Shown here piece after piece: positions 23,135 through 35,049 of a DNA stretch of 64,000 nt. The DNA lies in NCBI GenBank assembly GCA_024449915.1, contig JAMZAV010000051.1:1178001-1242000 (forward strand), written 5' to 3'. The position numbers and the translations under genes are program-made. The stretch's first letter is position 1; every line of letters starts with the position of its first letter. Under the pieces are notes generated by a model. The model made no database searches. It was not told where the DNA came from and worked only from the letters and a program-made list of their open reading frames with translations. The stretch is from Sweltsa coloradensis (lineage: Eukaryota; Arthropoda; Insecta; Plecoptera; Chloroperlidae).

Positions 23135-23784
23135 TATAGAGGCATCGGTGTATCTACGATCGATCGATGGTCGATTTTAATCGATTCGTCGAACGATAGG
23201 TCTGTCTCTTAATTTTACAACACACTAAAAAAATCTATATACGATGAATCTTAAAATATCTAAACACACAAATGTTTCAGATGTTTTGAAAATGAGATTA
23301 AAAATAAATACTCGATTGAGCAGTTACAATTTCTAAAAACGATTATTGATCGATGAATCTATAATCAACGGCAACCCTATCTTTTTTTTGACACATAATA
23401 TTATACAGCCATGTGCCATTTTTCCTCCCGGACGACGACGACCCCATATCCCCTTACATGCTCGATTCTCTATAGAGGCAATCGGTGTATCTACGATCGA
23501 TCGATGGTCGATTTTAATCGATTCGTCGAATTTTAAAAAAATCTATATACGATGAAACTTAAAATATCTAAACACACATATTAGGATGTTTCAGATGTTT
23601 TGAAAATGAGATTAAAAATAAATACTCGATTGAGCAGTTACAATTTCTAAAAACGATTATTGATCGATGAATCTATAATCAACGGCAACCCTACCTTTTT
23701 TTTGACACATAATATTATACAGCCATGTGCCATTTTTCCTCCCGGACGACGACGACCCCATATCCCCTTACATGCTCGATTCTC
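23135..23784 (+). repeat. direct tandem duplication, ~336 and ~314 bp
   Basis: Copy 1 (23135-23470) and copy 2 (23471-23784) share TATAGAGGCA...TCGGTGTATC, the self-complementary CGATCGATCGATGGTCGATT stretch, GATTATTGATCGATGAATCT, CAACGGCAACCCTA and CCTCCCGGACGACGACGACC. Copy 2 lacks about 34 bases after ATTCGTCGAA. Apart from that indel the copies are nearly identical, which points to a recent event. Confidence 0.85.
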
Positions 23785-25090
23785 GAGTGACGCATTATGA
23801 CCTAACGGTTGATGCGCCCTTAATACAAATAAACTGAAAACTCATTGTGTAAAACAAAACATAAAATGATAAGGCCACACCAAACTCAAATTAAAGATAG
23901 GAATAATGAGAATGGGTTCATCAATAATAGTAATATATTGAACTTAATTTGTAACACAGTAAAGGCTAGAAGACGTTGGCTAACTTCAGTTAGAGTTTTT
24001 ATCATAATTCACAGAAAGATAAGCATTATTACAAAAAAGAATTTTTATTCATATTTTTAGTACGTACATTTTAATGGAGGGAGTTATTGTTGTTGTTTGT
24101 GTTTGTGTTGTTTTTCTTACTGGACGATTATTCTAATATTACCAGACAAACGGATATTTAAATTTTGATTGGATTTCTGGCCCCTTAGTTATACCTAAAG
24201 TTAGATCTGCCGTGTTGTTATAAATCTTCCACACGAAGCCGCCAGCGGTGGCACATGCATGCAGTTTGGGCGTTGATCAGAAGCACATATGCAAGCAAAT
24301 ATGTTCGTTGTTTTCAAGTATACGGTGTGTGCTTTTTGTAAATGTTTCATTTTTAAATAATTATAACAGAAAGTAGTTACGAAATATTCAGTTTTGTTTA
24401 AAATGTTATCATAAATAACATTTTAAATTTCTTATTACTGATACCCATGCAGAAAAAATAACGTCCTATAGTTACTTGAGGTTGCCGACAGTGGTGGCTC
24501 AAGTCAAGCGAAAACCGCGAAACTCTAATTCGGGAGGTCTTGAAATCCGAACCCGCCACTGGAAATCCTGACTGAAAGTTTTCCGAGATTTTGTCTAGTC
24601 ATTAATACGAATGTACCATCACAATTGCCTAATTTCCAAAAATACCTACAGTTACACACCTGAAAAGAGGCATATATTGCCCCCTGGGGTATGGGAAGGT
24701 TTTCCACGAGAAATTTAATTTAGTAACTTGAATGTGAGACAATTCCAGTAAGTCGTATCTATAGCAACATTATAATAACGAACTGCAAATAACATCTAGT
24801 CAATATTACTTGTTCATGTTTCCAAAACGGTACTATACTATACCCTTCGTCGTTCGTAGTAAACCAATATGATACCGTTGAAAATAATTTTATTTCTACG
24901 AGCTATTGTCAAAAGTGAAGAATGTGTTCAAGTGCGATTTTCATAACGCGTATTTTGATTTATTCTGCATTCAACTACGTGGAAATTGAAGTTTAAAATT
25001 TACGATATTTGTCGTTATTTAATATCTATAGAAGGTACTATGAAATTTTAAAACGTTTACTCAGAACCACCACATAAAAATTCCTGGAAA
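23785..25090. other. no gene; one SINE copy
   Basis: AT-rich sequence holding only the SINE at 24478-24715. Confidence 0.4.
24478..24715 (+). mobile_element. tRNA-derived SINE (family 1), diverged copy
   Basis: GACAGTGGTGGCTCAAG, TAATTCGGGAGGTCTTGAAA, AATCCTGACTGAAAGTTTTC and CCCTGGGGTATGGGAAGG follow the order of the 27.2 kb copy (head, CTGACTGAAGG, tail with CACCCTGGGCAGGTTTCCC). The B-box is decayed. Confidence 0.65.
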
Positions 25091-25099
25091 ATGCAAAAA

Positions 25100-25104
<5 letters not shown>

Positions 25105-25182
<78 letters not shown>

Positions 25183-25262
25183 TTCATTCATTCATTCGTT
25201 CATTCGTTCGTTCGTTCGTTCGTTCGTTCGTTCGTTCGTTCGTTCGTTCGTTCGTTCGTTCA
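25105..25262. repeat. compound microsatellite (ATT)n-(ATTC)n-(GTTC)n
   Basis: About 75 bp of pure ATT, then ATTC units, then about 16 GTTC/CGTT units before a final ATTC. The frame across it (25091-25594) starts with poly-Ile and is an artefact. Confidence 0.95.
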
Positions 25263-26365
25263 TTCAATGTATTTTTATTTTTTTATTATTTGTTTATTTA
25301 TTTATCTATTTATTTATGAATTTCTTTCTTTCTTATATATATTATTTATATTATCCAAAAACCAAATCAGTTCGAAGTTTAAGAGATTTCGAAGGGAAAT
25401 TAGGGCAAGTTTATAATTATTTTTGGTTTAGCTTCATCACCTTGCCGAAATTTTCTAATTATATATTAGTGGCTATGCCACTGCTCAATGCACTCTCGCC
25501 AATGACTTCTGCCTACTCTTCCCAATTCCACCAATCTGTGCTACGTTCAATGCATTGTAATTTGCAATGTTATACTAATAGCTCTCACAGATAATTATCC
25601 ATCTACTTGTGCTGGGCTATGACATATCAATCAACTATCGATTTCACAAAAAATGTCGACATCGATATCGATATATTAAAATGTTATTATTTTGTGCAAA
25701 AAAAATTAAAATACCCCAAAAATTTCAAATTTAAAAGGAATTGTGTCAAAAGAGTTCTCGTAGGCCATACTCTTAATAATATGTTGTTAAAAGGGTCGAT
25801 AAGGTATCACCAAAAGTAAATAATGAGTCTTACGTTCTCACACACAAGTTTAATTACACGGCACATCCACGCTCCACCATAATTAAGCACGCGAGCCGAA
25901 ATTTGAAGAAATAAAACCTTTTTTCTTACGTATTTTCAACATAAAGGGCAAGGGCATACACATTTTCATTTCTAAAAAAATCCTTTTCACTTTATCGTTT
26001 TTGAAACCAAAATATAATTTTGTTTTAATTCCGATATTGTATTCGAATATCGATATCGTATCGAAACATGGATCTCTTTTCCCAGCCCTATAATACAGCA
26101 CCTCCCCTTTTATTTCCTTATAAACAACTAACCCTTTCTTTCGGTGCATTTCTTTTCCTAAATGGAGACAAGGAGTTGTTCCGTGGAACTGGTTGCGAAT
26201 TCGGCTGTGTCCGTTGATGTTCGAGTGTTTCCGCCAGTTGCCGGACAGCTGGCCACGGCCTTGAGGCTAAACCGAAGTGAGATGAGGTCGCTCGACTATT
26301 CTATACCTATACTATACATCTAGCAAACGCAGACTCCAAACTGTCATATGTCACATGTGTGGATG
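25263..26365. other. no feature recognised
   Basis: AT-rich. The frame end after the microsatellite (to 25594) and frames at 25607-25819 and 25883-26149(-) show no domains. Confidence 0.4.
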
Positions 26366-26667
26366 CAGTGGCGTAACTAGAACTTGTTTTTTTTGTGTAA
26401 TGGGGGCAAACAATGCCCATCCATGTAACAAATGTTTCGGGAAATGTACATATCCTAGTACAATGGGTGGTCTGGGGGGGGGGGGCACAGCTAGTGCGCA
26501 TAGGCCCAGATTTTCAATTTTTTTTTAAATATTGCAAATGGTAGTATTTCACTAGGTTTTAGTGCGGTTTAATCGATTATTAATAAAATTGTGAAGATTG
26601 ACAGATTTGTTGATAGTTTTTAAATTGTGCCCCCCCCCCCCCCCCCCCCTCCGTAGTTACGCCACTC
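26366..26667 (+). mobile_element. hAT MITE with 8 bp target duplication (302 bp)
   Basis: Left end CAGTGGCGTAACTAG and right end TAGTTACGCCACTC form 13 bp inverted repeats (AGTGGCGTAACTA). TGTGGATG flanks it on both sides (26358-26365 and 26668-26675). A G run (26476-26485) and a C run (26631-26649) sit inside. No coding capacity. Confidence 0.9.
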
Positions 26668-26715
26668 TGTGGATGGATACTTGACAGCGGCGTAGTGGCT
26701 TAGAGAGATTGAGTT

Positions 26716-26928
26716 GGGCCCTTAACTCATTTTATCAGGAAGTAAAAATGCCAAAATGATGTACGAAGAGAAATTTAAAAAAAGTTTTTTATTAATTTCA
26801 GTGCTTACTCCACCCCTTGGAAAGAAGTATACATGGTGGTAATCCACACTTCTAGAATTTCTTTTGGAAGATTCGTATACACTTGACATGGGCACTGATA
26901 ACTCTATTGTTGAGAGCCCTAAAATAAC

Positions 26929-26960
<32 letters not shown>

Positions 26961-26961
26961 G

Positions 26962-27042
<81 letters not shown>

Positions 27043-27187
27043 ATACCCACTACCAAGTATTACTATACCAAGTACGTACAAAGGGGTGCAAAGTTTTGGA
27101 GATTGAAGGCCCTTTCCTCATCTTATCAGGAAGTAAAAATGCTAAAATGGTGAATGAAGAGAAATTTAATTAAATATTAATTTAGTG
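26716..27187. repeat. (CTAA)n array between two direct repeats
   Basis: A near-pure (ACTA)n array at 26930-27042 (about 27 units, one GCTA variant) is bracketed by copies of a ~75 bp segment: TTATCAGGAAGTAAAAATGC with CAAAATGATG (26734-) and TTATCAGGAAGTAAAAATGC with TAAAATGGTG (27122-). Both copies continue GAAGAGAAATTTAA. Confidence 0.85.
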
Positions 27188-27224
27188 GTTTAAAAAATAT
27201 TTATAAAAATCAGTTGATTTGTTA

Positions 27225-27455
27225 CCGAAAGTATTGGCGCGCGACAGCTGTAATTCGGGAGGTCCCGGGTTCAAGTCCCGTCGAGACCAGCAATCGTGAC
27301 TGAAGGTTTTTCCGCGGTTTTCCTCAGTCTTTAATGCGAATGCAAGGGTCCTCTTGAACAGCCCTCGGACATCCCTTCACAATGGTCCTTTCTGCAACAT
27401 ACCTATATGAAGACTGGCATGCATTGCACCCTGGGCAGGTTTCCCACGAAAAAAT
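27225..27455 (+). mobile_element. tRNA-derived SINE (family 1), best copy
   Basis: Head: TTGGCGCGCGACAGC (A-box region) and GGAGGTCCCGGGTTCAAGTC with a clear B-box GGTTCAAGTCC. Body: CAATCGTGACTGAAGGTTTT, CGCGGTTTTCCTCAGTC, CCCTCGGACATCCC. Tail: GCATGCATTGCACCCTGGGC then TTTCCCACGAAAAAATA. The head is tRNA-like but lacks a pairing 3' acceptor half. Confidence 0.8.
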
Positions 27456-29860
27456 ATTAAAAACAAATTATTGTAACAGTATCGTTTAGCATTGCGTGAA
27501 CTTTGTCAACCAGACGAGTTTTCAACCACCGTACTTAGTTCGCTTTCGGAAAAAATATTGCCTCCGTCCGGCAGCAGGGTAATTCTCCATCCCTGACTTT
27601 TCAGCACCTATGCACCCAGGCCACTGAATTCCTAGCTATCCATAGGTCTCTTTCGGATTTGACCCACGAAAAAATATGTACAAAAATCAAACAAATTATA
27701 GAGTGGTTTTGCGATAGTATACTTTTCTACAAACTGAGCCAAGTCTATTTGAGTGGGAAGTTGAAAATGTGATTTTACAGTTGGATACCTCGCTTTGTGC
27801 AAATGTTACGAGTGGTTGATTTACACTTGCAGTAGTTGTTGCAATTGCATGCAAATATGCATTGTTCAGATGCAAATTGTTTGTTCAAACTTCAAAATTG
27901 ACATATTCCTTTGTAAATAGTTTCTTTTTTATAACTGAATTGGAAAGATATTTAACTGCCTAAATAATTTGTCTAAGATAAGTCCCCGTATAACTCCTAT
28001 TTTTCCTATTTTATCAATTTGAATGCCAAAAACTTTTGCAGTGTACGAAGTGTAGTTATTTTCGTTATGGATAATATAATGAGTGAGAATGGTTTTTGTA
28101 TTTCTGAGTTCCTAGGCCTATATCACTTCATCAGGTCATGAAAATTACATAGAATATAAAGCTCGTACGTTTCTCAAAATGGAGAAATCCGTTCTAACAA
28201 TCAACATTTGGCAAAAAAATTCATAAATGCAGGTATTGCGTAAATTCAATATGTGATGGTGTCACAAGCAGTAGCATAACGAAGTATGTAGGTATTTTAT
28301 TCATGTTTGTACTGCACACAAAGCACCGTTGGGGGTCCATTTATTTTTAGACCAATACCACGAGAATTGTTCCGACACGTATTATTTAAATATTTCGAAT
28401 TTGCGATAACATTTTGTGAAATGTCAGCCGAAGCACGAAGCACAGCTGGACTCCATGCAATGTTGACAATTTGTGTAGGCGAGGTGTAAAATATATTATT
28501 TACCTTTACTCTCGTTCCTCTGTGATAATGGAGAAGTGTGTGGTGTGGACATATTTCATATTCACTTCAACGCTGAGAATGTTATTCTATTATATATGAA
28601 AGTCGTAGGGCTGAGAGAAGATCGCGAACCTTTTTGAAGCCGTGAATTCAAGTTTTGAAACAGTGTTTCGACTTGCGAATGTAGTTTCTAAATTGTTGTG
28701 TTGAACACACATAAAAACTAAAAAAGTGTAGATTTATTGATCGAAGTATTAAAATTTGTTGATGTCGTATATACCACACATACACGGTGGATTATATAAT
28801 ATATATTAATAAAGAAAAAACAAGTTCACAGGGGTATACGCGAATGTCAAAATGAAGAACTTAAGAGTATAGGTACAAATTGAAGATATTTAGTTCATTT
28901 AATTAAGATACATTTAGCATTAAAGTCACTCATTATGTTGTTCGCAAAATTGTAAATACTGCAAGCCATATGCAACAAATTTGATAGGAATGCCCACTGG
29001 ATACACATGTGTGTAAGTTATTTGGATAGTTGGAACTTGAGAAGGAATGTCATAGGGTTTTTTGTTATAGGAAGCATTGTGAGTTGTGACTTTATGAGAA
29101 AAAACTTATGAGAAAACGTTCAGTCAGGATTGCCGATGGCCGAGATCAGACTGACATAACCTCCTGCAACCGATGTGCTACTTCTATCGTCACTGTCACT
29201 GCTATCGCTGCGTTTAAAAGTTATGTATCCGTATTTATATTACTAATTAGTAATTAGTAGTAACTAGTTATTTAATTTAATGTATATATATATATATATT
29301 TATTTATTTGTTTGTTGATGTACTTGTTTATTTGTTTATTTTTTAACTAATTATTTTTTTAATTTGTCGTAGCTATCCTATTCAGTTAAAAAACTGATTT
29401 ACAAAGGAGGACAAGTAAATAAATCTAACTACGTAAATGCAGACACAATCAAGAACAAGAATGGTATTAAATATTAACAATTCCACCTACGGGAGTGTTT
29501 CCCGACTATCCAAATCGAGAAAAGAACTATATAGTTGAGTAAAGTTTGAAATAGTAATATTACAACAATAAAGCATAATAAGTCAACAAGTTTGGTAACA
29601 AAAACAATAAATTGAATAATTTACCTACTAAAACCTACTATGTCTTTGAGTAAAACAAATAAAATAGTCTACACCGTGACCCATGGGTTATCGAACTAGA
29701 TCTCATCGGAAAAAAATCCATAAGAAATCGCGTTTATATCTGTACTTTTTTAAACACTTTTTACTCGGTGACCTAGGCGGATTCTGGTCATACAAAATAA
29801 ATGTAATGAAAATAATAAATAAATATAAATATTTGGAGATTTTCGTGTCTGATATGTATT
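27456..29860. other. no gene recognised
   Basis: AT-rich. A SINE family 1 fragment in minus orientation lies at about 29105-29165 (CAGTCAGGATTGCCGATGGC). The 60-codon frame at 28307-28489 shows no domain. Confidence 0.4.
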
Positions 29861-30094
29861 AATGTACTCGGTTTTCGGTTATAATTGGTTATAATATGCC
29901 ACGTATATTTTCGTTGGGCCGACGTGTCGATGAGATTTCACTCATCATCTTCAGGGCTGTAGTTTGTTGTTTGTATTGTTGTATTGTTGTGTGTTGTAAG
30001 TTGTATTGACACTGAAGATGATGAGTGAAATCTCATCGAAAAGTTGGCCCAACGAAAATATACGTGGCATTATAACCGAAAAACCGAGTACATT
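29861..30094. mobile_element. foldback element, ~90 bp arms
   Basis: Left arm AATGTACTCGGTTTTCGGTT through GTTGGGCCGACGTGTCGATG to CATCTTCAG; right arm is its reverse complement ending CCGAGTACATT. A loop of about 50 bp rich in TTG/GTT separates them. The arms differ by a few indels. The right arm contains CTGAAGAT-GATGAG-TGAAAT-CTCATC-GAAA, discussed in the findings. Confidence 0.85.
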
Positions 30095-31580
30095 AATTAT
30101 TTAATGTATGTGTATTCTGGTTGAGACATGGTGTGTGATTGCGAGGTGCATAGTTTTGAGTGTTTGAAAGTATTTTGCACAGTTTCAACACAAATTTTGA
30201 AATGGGTAATTTTACATTGGAAGTTGGAACTATCAAATACCTATAGTTGAATCTTCCATTCAGTTCATCTGAGATTTGATTCGAGAAATGTGAGACTCTC
30301 TGTGTATAGTATGTGTTCGCCTCGCACAGGTCAAACGGCTGGACCAAGCTTGCTGACATTTTAATCCAACATCCGCGACCAAGATTTAGATATTAGGATG
30401 CTGTTAAAGGATGCTGCCAAGGTTTCAAGGTCAAGATGTAGATAAAACGTTCCACGATGTTTCTTATGCCAGAACATTTACGAAGGGACATAGCTTGGTA
30501 AAGCCGGGCTAGACCAGTTTTCCAATACCGTCTCATGATGAACTTTCTTTTTCTTTCATTTATTTTTCTTTAACTATTGTTTGGCAATTATGTTTCATGA
30601 AAACGTGCATCTTAATATAGTTTTGAAGCGCTATCATAATTGGACACTGATCTGTTGGTGATAGGGTTGCCAGATGTCGATTCTAAAAAAATCTGGACGG
30701 GACATTAAAGGATAAGACGGGACATAAGACGGGTGATAGGGGTGCTTAATTTTGACAAATTCAAAATGTACATCTCACTTTTTCTACCATGACTACTATA
30801 TGCATTCAAACTAGGCCTAGAATCACGTAATTGCTTTGCTAACTCGAAGACCTGCTAATGAATAATGATCCAATTGTTATAAGTCAATATACAAATAGTC
30901 TTGTCTATTTTATACCCCCAAAAAGATTAAATATGTAGACGTTGTGAAATGAATTTAAAATCAGTTTAAAATGCAGTATAAAAAATTATTATCTTTTAAG
31001 TCCCGGGTGTTTTAAATTTTAAACGACGATATGTATCGTTAATTTTAATGTACTATTGTGGTGTTGTGACCAGCCCAGACCTAACCACAGGTCTTAATTG
31101 CCATGCAGGGACAATTCACGATGTCGAGTCCTTTCTCACGAAATACGGAACAATAAACCACGCTATTTATCCGTCATAAGTAATAACAATTTTAAATCAT
31201 TTTAATGGTAATTGCTAGTGCATGAGATTGAACATTATTCACATTTAAGCTGCAATACCAACCACAATTTCCTCGCTCTTGATTCTTGAAACTGCATGCG
31301 TCGTAAAGTACACCGCCTTCATTAAACGCTTGTTAGTAGACCTCGTAACAATAGTAGAACGGAGAAATGAATTTCAAGCATTATTCGCAGGCAATATTTT
31401 CGATTTTTCAGTGCGAATGTGGAAATATGTTTATAACGTACTTTGTGGTCTCTCTTAACCATTTATATGATATAAGATAAAACATTACGAGCCATAATTC
31501 CGTGGGTAATGTTGCGGTTATTTACAACACAGGAAACGCAAAACCTGCGTCATTGGAGGACCAATGCTATGCTATCCACA
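30095..31580. other. no feature recognised
   Basis: AT-rich. A GGGTTGCCAGATGTCG phrase at 30665 resembles the ends of some transposons, but no partner end was seen. Confidence 0.4.
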
Positions 31581-31584
31581 CGGA

Positions 31585-31630
31585 GAATGGTGATCTAGAT
31601 CCAGGTTCGAACCCAAGCTGCGGCTAATCC
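31585..31630 (+). mobile_element. B-box-bearing tRNA-like fragment
   Basis: CCAGGTTCGAACCCAAGC contains a perfect tRNA B-box (GGTTCGAACCC). Upstream there is no cloverleaf, so a SINE remnant is more likely than a tRNA gene. Confidence 0.3.
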
Positions 31631-31649
31631 TGTAAAGAGTGTCAATAAC

Positions 31650-31885
31650 TTATTACCAATACCTATACCACCACCACTACCACCACCGACATTGCCATCA
31701 CCACAACCACCACTACTATCACTACCACCACCACTGCCATTATTACCAACACCATCAATCCTGTAAAGTGTGTAACTTACTACCACTACCCACCACTACT
31801 ACCACCACACCACTGCCATATTATCATCATCACCACCACCACCACCACTCCACTACTACTACTACTACCACCACCACTGCAAGAG
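31650..31885. repeat. (CCA/CTA)-rich low-complexity tract
   Basis: Irregular CACCACTACCA-type triplets over about 230 bp, with the segment ATCCTGTAAAGTGTGTAACT repeating the text just before the tract (ATCCTGTAAAGAGTGTCAAT), so part of it is a direct duplication. His/Tyr-rich and Gly/Ser-rich frames on both strands are artefacts. Confidence 0.85.
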
Positions 31886-32384
31886 TCCCAAGACTAAGGA
31901 TTGTATATATACCAATTCAAAACGGAAGTAGAAACAGAAAACCACATATACGCCAGCTTTGATTGACAGTACACGAACTCGAAAATAGCGTATTTCTTAT
32001 CTTATTCTGATATTTTATGATACAAACTATTATTCTGATGTGAAAGAAAACACAATCGTGCTGGCCAGAACCAGTCAAGAACAGGGTTCATAGAAGGCGT
32101 TCCAGGCGGACATCCCTACACCCTACAAAGAGTTTTTAAATGATGATATAAATGCTAGTTTGTGGTAATGTGTCGTAGTGTACGATGGTAAGGCAAAAGT
32201 AATCGTCGTCCACCTTTTAAAACATGCAATTTATTCGAAATCTTGTCTAACCACAGCTGGTATTCATTTTCAGATGCAGTTTAGTTTAGAGGGCTTGTGT
32301 TATTTTATTTCGAAAGTATCGTCATAGCTCTCCCTCTCGGGGCCCTCTTCGACAACGGTGCAGTGATCCCGCGTCCAGATTCTT

Positions 32385-33020
32385 GCTAAACTCAAAAAAT
32401 ATATTTCATTCAGGCAAACTAGTTATGAATTTAGAATTTAAAAGAAAAATTATTGGGTGCACCATGACCCCCCCCCCCACAATAAAATGTCAAACTTGGT
32501 ATTTTTCGAGCTTGGTCATCAGCAAAAATCTCCCATATAAGAAATAACAGATGGGGACGAGCTTTATGCCCTGTGACCTTGGAGGATTTTGATCCAAAAA
32601 TATATTGGCCATTATATACGTACGTAGCCTTTTCTGTAGATTCCAATATATTTTGTTATGTAATTTGAGTTAGTGGTTCGGTCAAAATATGCTGATTACC
32701 AAGAAGGGGTGTGATTTTGGAATGCATATTTTTGCGTGTTTTAGTGTATATTTGTGCATAGTTTCAAGACCGGATGTTGTGAAGGGCCATTTTAGATTGG
32801 TACGATGCTCTTGTATCTATGTGGAACAAAAAAGAAGCAGGTTCAAGCCGATGAAAGAAATTTCCCAAAAGGCCAATTTTCGCAAATTTCTGGACCAAAA
32901 AATTGACAAATTCGTGTAAAATCACAGTTACGAGATATAATTTTTTAAACGGTCATTTTAGTTCAGTATTATGCTATAGATTATGTGGTAAAAAATAATT
33001 TTGGGGTAATAGCCCCTTAA
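32385..33020 (+). mobile_element. TTAA-ended MITE, copy C (left end lost)
   Basis: Interior matches copies A and B (TTATTGGGTGCACCATGACC, CTTGGAGGATTTTGAT, CACAGTTACGAGATATAATT). The right end GGTAATAGCCCCTTAA is intact. The left terminal repeat TTAAAGGGG is not found before TTGCTAAACTC. A short frame at 32689-32919 shares the peptide CDFGMH with the frame in copy A, because both lie on the same part of the element. Confidence 0.75.
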
Positions 33021-33139
33021 GTTACTTAGAAATAATTACTTTTTAAAAGTTACAAGTTCAGTTTAAAAGAAACGGGTAACAGAAAAGAAAAGTTCAGGTA
33101 TAGTAGCACTTTTTTGAAATAATGGACAAGAACTATAAC

Positions 33140-33350
33140 TTGAAAGGGTTAATAAGCAGCGAAGCGCAGCGTTTCCATTTGAACTCTGCCGGAAAAATTA
33201 GTCACTGGTTTTGTTTTTTTTTGTTTTGTTTTTTTTTTGTTTTTTTTTTGTTTGTATGTCTCGCCATAACGTTCGAACGGAGGCTCGGATCGAGTTGAAA
33301 TTTTGACCATCCGCAAGCTTCGTTCTCGATTGAATGCCATTAGTTTTGTG
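33140..33350 (+). repeat. dispersed repeat, source type of the 8.65 kb insertion
   Basis: GAAGCGCAGCGTTTCCATTT, ACTCTGCCGGAAAAATTAGT, CACTGG, a TTTTTG tract, then TCTCGCCATAACGTTCGAAC, GGAGGCTCGGATCGAG and TTGAAATTTTGACC. The first half recurs at 8645-8745. Confidence 0.6.
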
Positions 33351-34562
33351 GCAAAATCGTTTAAAAAGTTAAAAAGTTACATTAGTTAATCGAAAGTTTT
33401 TTTTTAAACTGAACGGCGACAAAATCTGAGGTGGCCAAATCATTTAAAATGTCCGTCCGGTCCACGAATATTTAATTTTTTTTTGATCCGATAAAGTAGT
33501 GTAAATGGAAATTACATTATAACAAAATAACGTTGCCATGGCAACGAAAAGACGCGCGAAGTTTCTAATGCACTGCCACCTAGAAGTAACAAAATACTTT
33601 CGAGAAGATGTATTATTTGTCACCAAAGAGTTTAAAATAGTTTTCCCAAGAGTCAAGGTCCTCTAGATGGCGGTGGATTTTTCCACAAAGTAAAGGTTTT
33701 TTACACACGGGTTTACCCAAATACCTTGGCAATAATATAATATTGAAATGGCCCTATGAAACACGAACGTGGGGAAATTTAAATTTAAAAAAATGTGCAC
33801 TGTGGTCTAGCTATAGCACGTGCCCGCTTATCAACGCGTCAACTGGGGCGTTTCCTAATTTATGAAATAATTATATATTGATGTACAAAACAATATGACA
33901 TGCCTTATATATTTTAACTGTTATTGCTAAATATATCACTATAAGGATGTGATCATAGTAATAGAGGTATAGTAATCAGATTCAGAGGGGAGGGGTTTTG
34001 CTGAAAATTAACATCTTCTATAATTGTCTTGATAGTAATAGTACTTTCAACGTTATAAGCTTAAAGCTACTGCTGTGAAAAAGTTACTAAAAAATTAGAC
34101 ACGTTCCTTGTAAAAACGTTACTAATCAACTTTGCCCTCGTAGATGAAAGGGGGCCTACTCGTGAGAGTCCCACAGTGTGTGAAGATTACAGGATGTGAG
34201 GTAGCTCTTGCTCTGCCTGAGGGACACTGGCACCAGCCTCTGTCTTCACCACCCGCGGCCCTACCTACAAGACGACGGCCAGGATGCTGGTGCCAGAGCT
34301 GGGTTCGAACAGTACTTCCTGCACCTATTCAAGGTTCATTCATACAGCTAATAGTTTTGAGAATAATGTACTGTCATCATCATTATCTGTTGCCACTTGC
34401 CACGTGACCTCTCCATCTTCTTCTCTCCTTCCACCACTATTCCCTGTAAATCGACAAGTTGAGTACCAATAAGGACGAAATGATGAATGAAAATTAAAAA
34501 CGGAAATTTGTTTCCTATTTTTTTGTATTGCCGAAACCGTTTTTTTTCCTTGCAGCAAATAA
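33351..34562. other. mostly unannotated; small GC-rich patch
   Basis: A GC-rich patch at 34140-34330 carries an 87-codon frame from an ATG at 34144 with no recognised domain, and a B-box-like GGGTTCGAACAG (34309). It could be a diverged SINE or an exon; I cannot decide. Confidence 0.25.
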
Positions 34563-34985
34563 AATAAATAAATAAATCCGTGTTTAGAGTCTACCCACTC
34601 AGTCACACAACTGATTTTCAGTGGGGGACAGTAAACCAAAGTGACCAAGCCAACCTTGCGGCCCCGACGCAATCTACGAGTGAGCGATAACCAACCAAAG
34701 ATCAATATTTTTAATAGGAAATATAGCAATCAGTGGTATGGACAGTGCGAACACCCGCGGATCAACGCCAGAATTAACAAGGCCGATTCAGAACAACTTT
34801 ATAAGATTATTATGTGATTCGTTGCTAGGACGGCTCCAAAGTCACCGTTTACAAATTACTAAGACAACAACTGATTGACTTAAGTCCAAATCAGAAGTTA
34901 ACAAAATTCTGACTTGAGCGGGAATCGAACCCTGTACCTTCTGCATTGGAGCAGGTAAGCTAACCACAAGACCAACGATACCAAA
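34563..34985 (-). mobile_element. tRNA-derived SINE (family 2), near full length
   Basis: On the minus strand: a tRNA-like head with A-box-like TGTGGTTAGCTTACCTGC and B-box GGGTTCGATTCC (34905-34985), then a ~330 bp body with GTTGGCTTGGTCACTTTGG and CCCCCACTGAAAATCAGTTG, ending in (ATTT)n at the 3' end. The head keeps an anticodon-arm-like hairpin (CTGC...GCAG), but its acceptor ends do not pair, so it is not a tRNA gene. Fragments occur at 15.3, 51.6 and 60.8 kb. Confidence 0.7.
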
Positions 34986-35049
34986 TAGATACATTATACC
35001 AATACCAAATACATAGGGAACAACTAAGTACTAACACACTTTTACTTTC

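Noticed and set aside
25091..25594. 167-codon frame starting with poly-Ile
   Set aside because: Translation of (ATT)n and (GTTC)n; the part after the repeat has no domain.
30009..30050. A functional hammerhead ribozyme
   Set aside because: CTGAAGA and GAAA are present, but stem II is separated by an extra U and no UH cleavage site in a closing stem was found. Kept only as a structural observation.
34905..34985. tRNA gene on the minus strand
   Set aside because: A- and B-box-like sequences are present, but the acceptor ends do not pair and the sequence continues into a 420 bp element ending in (ATTT)n, so it is a SINE.
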